DNA from: Solirubrobacter phytolaccae
Lineage (GTDB): Bacteria; Actinomycetota; Thermoleophilia; Solirubrobacterales; Solirubrobacteraceae
NCBI RefSeq assembly: GCF_027587195.1
Contig: NZ_JAPDDP010000016.1
Location: 56,459 to 120,458, forward strand
Direction: 5' to 3'
DNA length: 64,000 nt
The notes beneath the pieces are model-generated. The model was not told where the DNA came from, searched no databases, and was given only the letters and a program-made list of their open reading frames with translations. The number at the start of each line of letters is the position of its first letter. Within the stretch, counting starts at the first letter, position 1. This document shows, in pieces, positions 20,179 through 27,961 of the stretch. Made by a program: the position numbers and the translations under genes.

Positions 20179-21230
20179 GCGTCGACGAGGTACGCGGCGG
20201 CGCCGTCCAGGCCGGCCGCGCGCTGGCGCAGGGCGCCGTTGGCCTCCAGCAGCCGCTCGGTCTCCGGGTGCAGCGACGGCAGCCGTGAGCGCAGCAGCTC
20301 GCGCGTCGGCGTGCGCTCGCCGGTCGAGAGGTCCGCGAGCGTGCCCTCGACGCCGTCGCGCATGGCCGACCAGCGGTTCTCGTCGATCCGCCACGAGTCG
20401 TGCACCGGCAGCGGCTCGCCGGCGTCGTGCCGCGCGGCCAGCGACTCGATCAACCCGAAGGCGAACGCGGCGACCCCGTGCACGTCGGCGATGCTGGCCT
20501 GGGCGTCCGGCGCGCGCAGCTCCAGCGTCCCGTACTGCGCGTGCAGGCGCAGCTCGAACCACCAGCGGCGCGTGTCCGGCACCGTGTCCGACGCGCGGCC
20601 CCACTGCAGCGCCTCGGCGAACCACTCCCAGCTCGGGATCGGCGGCGGCACGCCCTGGCGGCGCAGGTTGACGGCGATCGTCGGGCGGATCGAGGCGAGC
20701 CCGGTGTCACGTCCGGCGTGGAACGGCGCGTTGGCGGCCAGCGCGGCGAGCTCGGGCAGGTGCGAGCGCAGCGCGTTGTAGACCGCGAGCGTGCGGTCGG
20801 CGCCGCCGAGCGAGATGTGCAGATGGAGCCCGCTCACCAGCTGGCGACGCGCGCGCTCGCCGTAGTCGTCGAGCGTGTGCTGGTAGCGCGGGTCGTCCGT
20901 GAGCACGCTGAGCTCGGGCGCGATCGGGTGCGCGCCCGCGCTCATCAGCCGGCCGATCGGCTCGGCGAGCGTGGCGAGGTCGCGCCGCGCGACGCGCAGC
21001 GCCTCCACCGCGGTCTCCACGTCCGGCGAAGGCGGCGTGACGATCTCCAACTGCGCCGCCATCAGCTCGAGCTTGAAGCGCGGGTCGCCGTCGGCGCGCT
21101 CGTGCACCTCGCGGGCGAGCGGGAGCTCGTCGAGCCGCTCGTGGTCGACGAGGAACAGCTCCTCCTCGATCCCGTAGCCGATCGTGTCCGGCGCGTCGAA
21201 CCGGGCGCGCAGCGCGTCGACGGACCTCAT
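20130..21230 (-). CDS. ybdK: Carboxylate-amine ligase, YbdK/GCS2 family
   Basis: 366 residues from ATG 21230, close to the 372 of E. coli YbdK; the frame extends to 21365 but that part is not conserved. GIEEELFLVDHE at the start, LMAAQLEIVTPPSPD, SGLHLHISLG, RPTIAVNLRRQG and QYGTLELRAPDAQ are the conserved blocks of the glutamate-cysteine ligase type 2 fold (ATP-grasp-like, Mg-binding Glu residues). The family has weak gamma-glutamylcysteine ligase activity; actinobacterial members may act in low-molecular-weight thiol synthesis. It converges on the GGDEF-EAL gene. Substrate uncertain. Confidence 0.87.
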   Translation of the reverse strand: MRSVDALRARFDAPDTIGYGIEEELFLVDHERLDELPLAREVHERADGDPRFKLELMAAQLEIVTPPSPDVETAVEALRVARRDLATLAEPIGRLMSAGAHPIAPELSVLTDDPRYQHTLDDYGERARRQLVSGLHLHISLGGADRTLAVYNALRSHLPELAALAANAPFHAGRDTGLASIRPTIAVNLRRQGVPPPIPSWEWFAEALQWGRASDTVPDTRRWWFELRLHAQYGTLELRAPDAQASIADVHGVAAFAFGLIESLAARHDAGEPLPVHDSWRIDENRWSAMRDGVEGTLADLSTGERTPTRELLRSRLPSLHPETERLLEANGALRQRAAGLDGAAAYLVDAYNNAATSAPSSGRAK

Positions 21231-21303
21231 ATGCCCCTCGCAACGGCGCGAGAGCGAGCCGCCAGGCGAGCTCTCGCCGAAGCATGCGAGCGCGCAGCGC
21301 GAG

Positions 21304-22065
21304 TCATGCGACCCAGCCACCGTGGTCGCGGTCGGTGTTCGGGCCGCCCTGTCGGGTCCAGGCACTGGACGGGAGCGGCGCGAAGGCCTCGGCGTCGTCC
21401 TCCGGCGCGAAGCCGATCAGCGTGTCCGCCGGCCACCAGCGGCGCGTGTTCTGCGAGCCGCCGTACACGATCGCGAAGTCCACGTCCGCGGTCAGCGCGG
21501 CCTGCACGAGCCGGACGCCGTCCGCGTGCGATAGCCACGTCGACAGCTCGCGTTCCTCCTCCGGCTGTGGCTTGAACGATCCGATGCGCAGGCATACGGC
21601 GCTCAGCCCGAAGCGGTCCACGTACATGCGCGCGAGCGCTTCACCGAACACCTTCGACGCGCCGTAGAGCCCGTCCGGCCGCGGCGCGACCTCGCCGTCG
21701 AGGGGCAGGCCGACGTCGTACATCCCCGTCGCATGGTTGGAGGACGCGTAGACGATCCGGGACACGTCGTGGCGCCGGCAGGCCTCGAACACGTGGTAGG
21801 TGCCGTGCAGGTTCGGGCCGGCGATCACGTCCCAGGCCGCCTCGTTCGGGACCGCGCCGAGGTGCACGACCGCGTCGACGCCTTCGACCGCCGCGAGCAC
21901 GGCGTCGAAGTCGGTGAGGTCGGCGCGCACGAACGTCTCGTTCTCGGCCAGGTCGGTCACGTCGACCACGTCGGACAGCCGCAGCTCGACCAGCCCTGAG
22001 CGCAGCGGTTCGCGCAGCACGGTGCCGATGGCGCCCGCCGCGCCGGTGATGAGCACACGCTCCAT
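21304..22065 (-). CDS. NAD-dependent epimerase/dehydratase, uronate dehydrogenase-like
   Basis: 253 residues from ATG 22065. The extended SDR fold shows the NAD-binding GAAGAIG near the N terminus, VVHLGAVPNE, the active-site YGASK (Tyr and Lys) and CLRIGSF. The short length, the SNHATGMY segment after the central strand and WLSHADGVRLVQAAL resemble uronate dehydrogenases (oxidation of glucuronate or galacturonate to the lactone). A different sugar-nucleotide substrate cannot be excluded. The gene stands alone, divergent from the PspC operon by 87 bp. Confidence 0.82.
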   Translation of the reverse strand: MERVLITGAAGAIGTVLREPLRSGLVELRLSDVVDVTDLAENETFVRADLTDFDAVLAAVEGVDAVVHLGAVPNEAAWDVIAGPNLHGTYHVFEACRRHDVSRIVYASSNHATGMYDVGLPLDGEVAPRPDGLYGASKVFGEALARMYVDRFGLSAVCLRIGSFKPQPEEERELSTWLSHADGVRLVQAALTADVDFAIVYGGSQNTRRWWPADTLIGFAPEDDAEAFAPLPSSAWTRQGGPNTDRDHGGWVA

Positions 22066-22152
22066 CGTCCGAAGTATCCGTGAAATCCCGGAGGGAGGTT
22101 CCGGGCCATCACGACTGGTGAAGGCCGCATCCCCGGCACACAATGCTCCTCG

Positions 22153-23298
22153 ATGGACGAAGGACTTCCCACACCGATCACCCGCCCCCGCCGTGGCCGC
22201 TGGCTCGGCGGCGTGTGCGCCGGCCTCGCCTCCCGCTGGGGCGTGCCGGCCGCGCGCGTGCGGCTCGGCTTCGCGGTCGCCGGCGTGCTGTTCGGCCTCG
22301 GCGTGATGGTGTACGTCGCGGCCTGGCTGATCTTCCCCGCCGAGAGCGAGGACGGCGTCACGCCGGGCCAGCGCGGCATCGTGCTGCTCGCCCAGGCGTG
22401 CGGCACGCTGCTCGGCCTCGGCACGCTGGCCGTCGCGGGCGCGCTGGCCACGGTGTTCGGCTTCGGGTGGGTGATCGTCACGCTCGCCGGCGCGATCCTC
22501 GTCGGCACCCTCGCGGGCTGGGCCAAGCTCGGCCCGGCGTGGGCGCTGCTGCCGATCGGCGCGCTCGTGCTGCCCAGCGCTGCGCTCGCCCTGGGCGGTG
22601 TGCGCGTGGACCCGAGCACGGACTCGGTGACCGTCAGGCCGGGCTCCTACACCGAGATCGGTCAGTACACGAGCGGCCTCGGCCTGCTCACGTTCGACCT
22701 GCGCAAGACCACGCTGCCCGCGAGCGGGACGGTGAAGCTGAAGATCGACGCCGGCCTGCGCCGGACGCTGGTCGCGCTCCCCCACGACCGCTGCGTGCAC
22801 GTGAAGATCGACCAGCGCGAGCCGCCGCTGGCGCTGCGCGTCGGCGCCGCGCTGCTGGGCGAGGGCAACCTCGCGAGCCCGACGCCGGTCCTGTTCGGCC
22901 AGTACGGCGCCGTCACCGACGAGGAGGCGGCCACCCGCAGCAACAGCGTCGGCTTCGCGCCCGCCACCGCCACCGTGACCGCGCCCGGCCCGACGCTCGA
23001 GATCGACTACGAGACGATGGGCGGCGAGCTGGTCGTCCGCGACTATCCGGACGACGTCGAGCCGCGCCGGAACCCGGACTGGCCCGGCTACATGGTCTAT
23101 CCCGAGGAGCGGCCCGACACCACCGGCCTCCTCGCCGAGGAGCGCGAGCAGCTGCTGGCCGAGTGGCGCGTGCGCCGCGCCGAGCAGGAGGTCGACAAGG
23201 CGCGCGTCGAGCGCGACATCGCCGGCCCGTGCGCGAAGCCGGCTGAGCAGGCGAAGCCGAAGAAGGCGACCAAGAAGCGGCGGAAGAAGGCCCGATGA
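22153..23298 (+). CDS. PspC-domain membrane protein
   Basis: 381 residues. The PspC domain is at the N terminus (RGRWLGGVCAGLASRWGVPAARVR... then FGLGVMVYVAAWLIFPAE), followed by further TM segments (to about residue 155). A beta-rich extracytoplasmic part comes next, and a Lys/Arg-rich C-terminal tail (KKATKKRRKKAR). It is joined by an ATGA overlap to a histidine kinase and that to a response regulator, the common actinobacterial PspC-kinase-regulator arrangement for envelope stress. PspC probably senses or modulates membrane stress and signals to the kinase. Confidence 0.85.
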   Translation: MDEGLPTPITRPRRGRWLGGVCAGLASRWGVPAARVRLGFAVAGVLFGLGVMVYVAAWLIFPAESEDGVTPGQRGIVLLAQACGTLLGLGTLAVAGALATVFGFGWVIVTLAGAILVGTLAGWAKLGPAWALLPIGALVLPSAALALGGVRVDPSTDSVTVRPGSYTEIGQYTSGLGLLTFDLRKTTLPASGTVKLKIDAGLRRTLVALPHDRCVHVKIDQREPPLALRVGAALLGEGNLASPTPVLFGQYGAVTDEEAATRSNSVGFAPATATVTAPGPTLEIDYETMGGELVVRDYPDDVEPRRNPDWPGYMVYPEERPDTTGLLAEEREQLLAEWRVRRAEQEVDKARVERDIAGPCAKPAEQAKPKKATKKRRKKAR

Positions 23299-24491
23299 AC
23301 GCCGTCACCGATCCCGCCGGGCGCATCACCGCCGTCGCCGGCGCCCTCCTCGTCGCCGCGCTCGCGGTGTCCCTGGACGGCGGCAGCTCGACGCTGCCGC
23401 TCTCGCTGCTCGGCGCGGGCACCGTCCTCGGCCTGTTCGTGCTCGTCCCGCGCGCGATCGCGGGTGTCCGCCGCCACCCGGCGCTGCTGATCGGCGTCGC
23501 GCTCGCCGCGCTCCCGCTCGCGATGACCGTCTTCTTCGGCTACTTCGCCGACGGCCGCACGCTCTGGATGATCCCGGAGCTGGTCGTGGCGCTCGTGCCG
23601 CTGGCGATCATCGCGCTGGCCGCGCTCGGCGGGCTGATCCTGATCGCGGACGACCTCCGTGCCCGCTTCGGGCTCGCCCAGCGCGGGCTCACGCCGTGGC
23701 AGCGGCTGACGGGCACGGCGCAGCGACCTTTGCCGGCGCCCTGGCGGGCCGTCGGTGGACTTGCGCTGGTGGGTCTGGCCCTCATCCTCGGGCTGGGCTA
23801 CATCGGCGCCAGTGGCAGCAGTGACCTCTTGTCCCTGGTCCTGTTGCTCGTGCTGGGCGGCGGCGCGGCGGCGATCATCGCCGTGCCCCTCCTCATCGCG
23901 GGGCTGGCCCGCTCGGACCGCGCGCGACTGACCACCGCGCGCGAGGACGAGCGCCGCCGCGTCGCCGCCCACCTGCACGACTCCGTCCTCCAGACGCTCG
24001 CGCTCGTCCAGCGCCAGGCGCACGACCCGGCCGCGGTGCAGCGGCTCGCGCGCCGCCAGGAGCACGAGCTGCGCGCCTGGATGGCGGGCGAGGTGGAGCT
24101 CGGGACGGAGACGCTCGGCGCGGCGCTACGCAAGGCTGTGGCCGAGGTGGAAGACGACTATGAGGCGACGGTGGAAGTGACGATCCTGGGCGAGCGCGTG
24201 CTCGACCGTGAGGCGGAGGCGCTGGCGGCCGCCGCGCGGGAGGCGCTGCGCAACGCGGCGCGCCACGCGGGCTCGCCGATCTTCGTCTTCGCGCAAGCGT
24301 CGCCGGACGGCGCGGAGGTGTTCGTGCGCGACGAGGGCCCGGGCTTCGAGCTCGCCACCGTCCCGACCGAGCGCCGTGGCGTGCGCGACTCGATCATCGG
24401 CCGCATGCAGGCGGTCGGCGGGCGCGCGGAGATCGACTCGGTGCCGGGTGAAGGCACCGAGGTCGCGCTGCGGATCGGGGTGACGGGATGA
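23295..24491 (+). CDS. Sensor histidine kinase, NarL/DesK type
   Basis: 398 residues. Roughly six hydrophobic segments in the first 215 residues form a membrane sensor. The dimerisation/phosphoacceptor (HisKA_3) motif is REDERRRVAAHLHDSVLQTL, with the His in HLHD. The ATPase domain retains the N-box EALRNAARHA, G1 DEGPGFEL and G2-like RRGVRDSI/GEGTEV. It autophosphorylates on His and passes phosphate to the next gene's Asp. ATGA overlaps occur at both ends (PspC and regulator genes), so translation is coupled. Confidence 0.92.
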   Translation: MNAVTDPAGRITAVAGALLVAALAVSLDGGSSTLPLSLLGAGTVLGLFVLVPRAIAGVRRHPALLIGVALAALPLAMTVFFGYFADGRTLWMIPELVVALVPLAIIALAALGGLILIADDLRARFGLAQRGLTPWQRLTGTAQRPLPAPWRAVGGLALVGLALILGLGYIGASGSSDLLSLVLLLVLGGGAAAIIAVPLLIAGLARSDRARLTTAREDERRRVAAHLHDSVLQTLALVQRQAHDPAAVQRLARRQEHELRAWMAGEVELGTETLGAALRKAVAEVEDDYEATVEVTILGERVLDREAEALAAAAREALRNAARHAGSPIFVFAQASPDGAEVFVRDEGPGFELATVPTERRGVRDSIIGRMQAVGGRAEIDSVPGEGTEVALRIGVTG

Positions 24492-25132
24492 GGATCGTCG
24501 TCGTCGACGACCACCACCTGTTCCGGGCGGGTGTCCGCGCCGAGCTCACGCCGCACCACGAGGTCGTGGGGGAGGCGGGCACGCCGGCCGAGGCCGTCGC
24601 GGTGATCGCCGAGGCCAAGCCGGACGTCGTCCTGCTCGACGTGCACCTGCCCGACGGCGGCGGTGTCGCCGTGCTCGAGGCGCTGGCCGGCGACGGTGCG
24701 CCGAAGGTGCTCGCGCTGTCGGTCTCCGACGCCGCCGAGGACGTCGTGCCGATGATCCGCGCGGGCGCGCTCGGCTACGTCACCAAGACGATCGACACGA
24801 GCGAGCTGCTCGTCGCGCTCGCCACGGTCGCGGCGGGTGACGCGTACTTCAGCCCGCGGCTCGCGGCGTTCGTGCTGCAGGCGTTCTCGGCGCCGGTCCA
24901 GCCCAAGTCCGAGCTGGAGGCGCTCACGCCACGCGAGCGCGAGGTCCTGCACCACCTCGCGCGCGGCTACGCGTACAAGCGGATCGCGGCGCGGCTCGGC
25001 ATCAGCGACCGCACGGTCGAGACCCACGTCGGCAACGTCCTGCGCAAGCTCCAGCTCACCTCGCGCCACGAGGTCAGCCACTGGGCGGCCACGCGCGGGC
25101 TCGTCTCGGACGACGAAGAAAGCACCCCTTAA
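24488..25132 (+). CDS. LuxR/NarL family response regulator
   Basis: 214 residues. The receiver domain has VVVDDHHLFRAG with the acidic pair, phosphoacceptor Asp in VVLLDVHLPDGG, and a C-terminal Lys in GYVTKTID. The LuxR-type HTH is LTPREREVLHHLARGYAYKRIAARLGISDRTVETHVGNVLRKL. It is the output of the PspC-kinase operon. It may autoregulate the operon, but no operator is evident. Two hairpins lie between it and the convergent LuxR ATPase gene. Confidence 0.93.
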   Translation: MRIVVVDDHHLFRAGVRAELTPHHEVVGEAGTPAEAVAVIAEAKPDVVLLDVHLPDGGGVAVLEALAGDGAPKVLALSVSDAAEDVVPMIRAGALGYVTKTIDTSELLVALATVAAGDAYFSPRLAAFVLQAFSAPVQPKSELEALTPREREVLHHLARGYAYKRIAARLGISDRTVETHVGNVLRKLQLTSRHEVSHWAATRGLVSDDEESTP

Positions 25133-25138
25133 CGGCGA

Positions 25139-25166
25139 CCGGCCCCGCCGGGGGAGGCGAGGCCGG
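25139..25166 (+). terminator. GC-rich hairpin after response regulator
   Basis: Arms CCGGCC-C-CGCC (25139-25149) and GGCG-A-GGCCGG (25156-25166) pair with one mismatch around a 6-nt loop. A short T run (GGGGTTTT) follows about 12 nt later. It begins 7 bp after the stop, so it probably ends the PspC operon transcript. Confidence 0.5.
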
Positions 25167-25260
25167 ATAAGCCGGGGTTTTGAGGGGAGGGTGAGCCCGA
25201 CGAGAGGGGGGTTGGCGGGCTCAATCCCTACATCGGGCAGCTCTCTCAGAACCTTGAGCG

Positions 25261-25293
25261 ATTTTTCGCGCTTCCGACAATTGTCGAAAAAAT
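25261..25293. terminator. Bidirectional A/T-flanked stem-loop between convergent genes
   Basis: ATTTTTCG (25261-25268) pairs with CGAAAAAAT (25285-25293), and the centre contains the perfect palindrome CGACAATTGTCG (25275-25286). A T run on either strand makes this suitable as a terminator in both directions. It lies 6 bp past the stop of the reverse LuxR ATPase gene. Confidence 0.55.
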
Positions 25294-25298
25294 GACCC

Positions 25299-27920
25299 CT
25301 ACGACTGGTGCTTCGCGAGCTCGCGCCGGTCGCTGATGCCGAGCTTGTTCATCGCCCGGTACAGGTGTGACTCGACGGTGCGGACCGACAGCACGAGCTG
25401 CTCGGCGATCTCCGGGCTCGTCAGACCCTGCGCGGCGAGGTCGACGAGCTGACGCTCGCGCGGGCTGAGCGCGACGGCGCCGAGGCCTTCGATCTGCGGC
25501 GGCTCGGTGCCCTGGCCGGCGACGTGCAGCGCGTCCGCGCGCACGGCCGCCCGGCGCGCCGAGTCCTGATCGCCAGCGCGCAGGAACGCCTGGGCGGCAT
25601 CGACGCTGGCGAGCAGTGCCGCGCGCTGGGCGCCGAGCGCCTCGAAGCGGTCGGCGGTGGCGACCAGTGCGGCGGCGTCGTCGTCGGCGCGGGCGCGTGC
25701 GTGGTCGGCGAAGGCCACCACGAGCGGCGCGTCGCAGCGCTCCCGCAGCGCTTCGAGCGCGACGGCGGCGGGGTCGGCCTCGGCGCCCTCGAGCAGCGCG
25801 TCGTGCGTGAACTGGGCGCCCCACAGCGCCACGTGCGGGACCTGCTCGGTGGCCTCGGCGAGCAGCCGGCGCGCTGTGGCCCGGTCCCCGTCGGCGGCGG
25901 CCACCGCGGCTTCGGCGGCCGCGAAGTGCGGCGCGTCCCGCGCCAGCCCTTCGCGGCTCGCGAACGTCACCCGCAACCGCTGCAGCGCGGTCCTCGCCGT
26001 GTCGACCTCGCCCGCGCCCGCCTCCGCCTTCACGCGCATGACGATCGCGATCGGCAGCATGTCGATGGCGTCGTGGTGGCCGAAGTGGAGCTCGGACTCG
26101 GTCAACCAGCGCGCGGCGTCGGCGAACCGGCCCGCGCCCATCGCGATGCCGCCGAGCCCGAACGCGGCGAGGCCGGCGCCCGCGTGGTCGTCGGCGCGCA
26201 CGGCCTCCACCAGCGCGCCCGGCAGCTCGGCCTCGAGCTGCGGCCAGTCGTAGCCGCACTGCACGGCGGCGGAGATCCAGACCGCGAACGCCACCTCGTC
26301 GCTGAAGTCGCGCAGGGGGAGCTGCGGGCGCCGGGCGCGCGCCCACTCGTAGCCCTCGCGCGTCCGGCCCGAATAGAGCAGGTTGCGGCCGTGGAAGGGC
26401 GCGATCTGCTGGCGTGACGCGTCGTCGAGCTCGGGGTCGGTGAGCGCCGCGGCCGTCACCTCGGTCATCCGCTCGTAGTTGCCGTCGAGCGCGGTCACGT
26501 GCATGCGCAGGAACACGAGCCGGCGGTACCACTCCGGCCCCGGCCACCACGTCTGCGCGCGCTCGAGCAACGCCGGCAGCTCGGCGTGGCGCTGCAGGCC
26601 CCAGAACAGCACGATCACGCGCTGCTCGAGGTACTCGAGCGCCGCGTCCTGGCCGTCCAGCCGCCCCTCGAGCGGCGCGAGCACCGCCTCGGCGGCCTCG
26701 AAGTTGCGCGCGTCGATGTGGGCGCGGGCGAGCGCGAGCGCCGCGCGGGAGGACGCTCCCCCGGCAAGCGCGCGCTGGGCGAGGTGGGCGGCGAACGTGG
26801 GGTCGCCGGCCGCGTTGGCGGCGCGCGCCGCGTCCGTGAGCAGGTCGGGACCCACGGCCTCGCCCGCGTCGAGCAGCCAGCGCGCGACCTTGAGTGCGTC
26901 GCGGCCGCGCAGCGGGGCGCGCGCCTGCACCATCGCCGCCAGTCGCACCCGCAGCTCGTGCCCGCGCACGAGCGGCAGCGCGGCGCGGATCACCTCGCCG
27001 TAGAGCGGATGCGCGAGGCGGACCGCGTCCCCGTCGGCGGGAGCCGAGACCGTGACCAGCCCGTCACGTTCGGCGCTGATCAGCGCCGACTCGCCCGCGA
27101 TCTCCACCGTGTCCGCGAGCGTCAAGGGCTCGCCGAGCGCGAGCGTCTGGAGCACGCGCAGCGTCGCGTCGTCGAGCCCGGAGATGCGCTCGTTGACGAG
27201 CTCGGTGAGCGAGCGGCTGAGCGGTGGATGGGCAGGCAGGCGCCAGAGCCCGTCGCGTTCGACCAGCGCGCCGCCCTCGAGCGCGCCGACGAGCAGCTCG
27301 CGGATGTAGAGCACGTTGCCGTAGCTGCTCTCGAACAGCCAGCGCTTCGCGGCCTGCTCGACCGGCCCGCCGAGCGCGCTCTCGATCAGCGCGCCCGTCT
27401 CGGCCTCGTCGAGCGCCTGCAGGTCCATCCGCACCGCGCCGGCGTCCTTCCACAGCGAGACGATCGCGTCCGGGACCGGCTCGCCCGAACGCAGCGTCGC
27501 GAGGACGAACGCGGTCCGGGTGGTGACCAGCTGGAGCACGAGCGCGGCGGACGCCGAGTCCAGGAGCTGGGCGTCGTCGACGCCGAGCACGATCGGCCGG
27601 GTGCCGGCCCGGGCTCGCAGCCCTTCCGCGGTCGAGCGCATCACGTGCAGCGGGCTCGTCGAGCGGGCCTCCGCGTCGAGCAGGCTCGCGAGCGCGCCGA
27701 GCGGCACGGCGGCCGCGCTGCGGGTGGCCTGGACCCACTCGACGTGCACGCCGGACTCGCGGCCGACCGCCAGTGCCTCACGCATCAGCCGTGACTTGCC
27801 GATCCCCGCCGGCCCGCTCAGGACCACCCCGGACGCGGCGGTCCGCAGACGGGTGAGGCGGTCCAGCTCATCGCTTCGTCCGACGAGCGGCCATTGCGTA
27901 GATGACAACCGGTGTGGCAT
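25299..27920 (-). CDS. Large ATP-binding LuxR regulator (LAL/MalT-like), copy 1
   Basis: 873 residues from ATG 27920; upstream codons to 27980 invade the divergent gene's leader. An N-terminal AAA/STAND ATPase has Walker A GPAGIGKSR and Walker B-like VLGVDDAQLLD. A long helical, TPR-like middle (Ala-rich, with LLYSGRTREGYEWA) follows. The C-terminal LuxR HTH is LSPRERQLVDLAAQGLTSPEIAEQLVLSVRTVESHLYRAMNKLG. It should bind DNA after ligand and ATP binding. It is paralogous over its whole length to the divergent gene at 27,962 (shared WVQATRSAAA, LGVDDAQLLD, SLWKDAG/ALWKDGA, YSGR). The target is unknown. Confidence 0.88.
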   Translation of the reverse strand: MPHRLSSTQWPLVGRSDELDRLTRLRTAASGVVLSGPAGIGKSRLMREALAVGRESGVHVEWVQATRSAAAVPLGALASLLDAEARSTSPLHVMRSTAEGLRARAGTRPIVLGVDDAQLLDSASAALVLQLVTTRTAFVLATLRSGEPVPDAIVSLWKDAGAVRMDLQALDEAETGALIESALGGPVEQAAKRWLFESSYGNVLYIRELLVGALEGGALVERDGLWRLPAHPPLSRSLTELVNERISGLDDATLRVLQTLALGEPLTLADTVEIAGESALISAERDGLVTVSAPADGDAVRLAHPLYGEVIRAALPLVRGHELRVRLAAMVQARAPLRGRDALKVARWLLDAGEAVGPDLLTDAARAANAAGDPTFAAHLAQRALAGGASSRAALALARAHIDARNFEAAEAVLAPLEGRLDGQDAALEYLEQRVIVLFWGLQRHAELPALLERAQTWWPGPEWYRRLVFLRMHVTALDGNYERMTEVTAAALTDPELDDASRQQIAPFHGRNLLYSGRTREGYEWARARRPQLPLRDFSDEVAFAVWISAAVQCGYDWPQLEAELPGALVEAVRADDHAGAGLAAFGLGGIAMGAGRFADAARWLTESELHFGHHDAIDMLPIAIVMRVKAEAGAGEVDTARTALQRLRVTFASREGLARDAPHFAAAEAAVAAADGDRATARRLLAEATEQVPHVALWGAQFTHDALLEGAEADPAAVALEALRERCDAPLVVAFADHARARADDDAAALVATADRFEALGAQRAALLASVDAAQAFLRAGDQDSARRAAVRADALHVAGQGTEPPQIEGLGAVALSPRERQLVDLAAQGLTSPEIAEQLVLSVRTVESHLYRAMNKLGISDRRELAKHQS

Positions 27921-27924
27921 CTCT

Positions 27925-27934
27925 TCTCGCGAGA
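27925..27934. promoter_or_regulatory. Palindrome TCTCGCGAGA in gap between LuxR paralogues
   Basis: A perfect 10-bp palindrome in the 41-bp gap separating the two divergent LuxR ATPase genes, next to both starts. It is a candidate shared operator, possibly for autoregulation by one or both proteins. Short GC-rich palindromes can occur by chance. Confidence 0.3.
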
Positions 27935-27961
27935 CGGTACTGGCACGGATACGCTCACGAC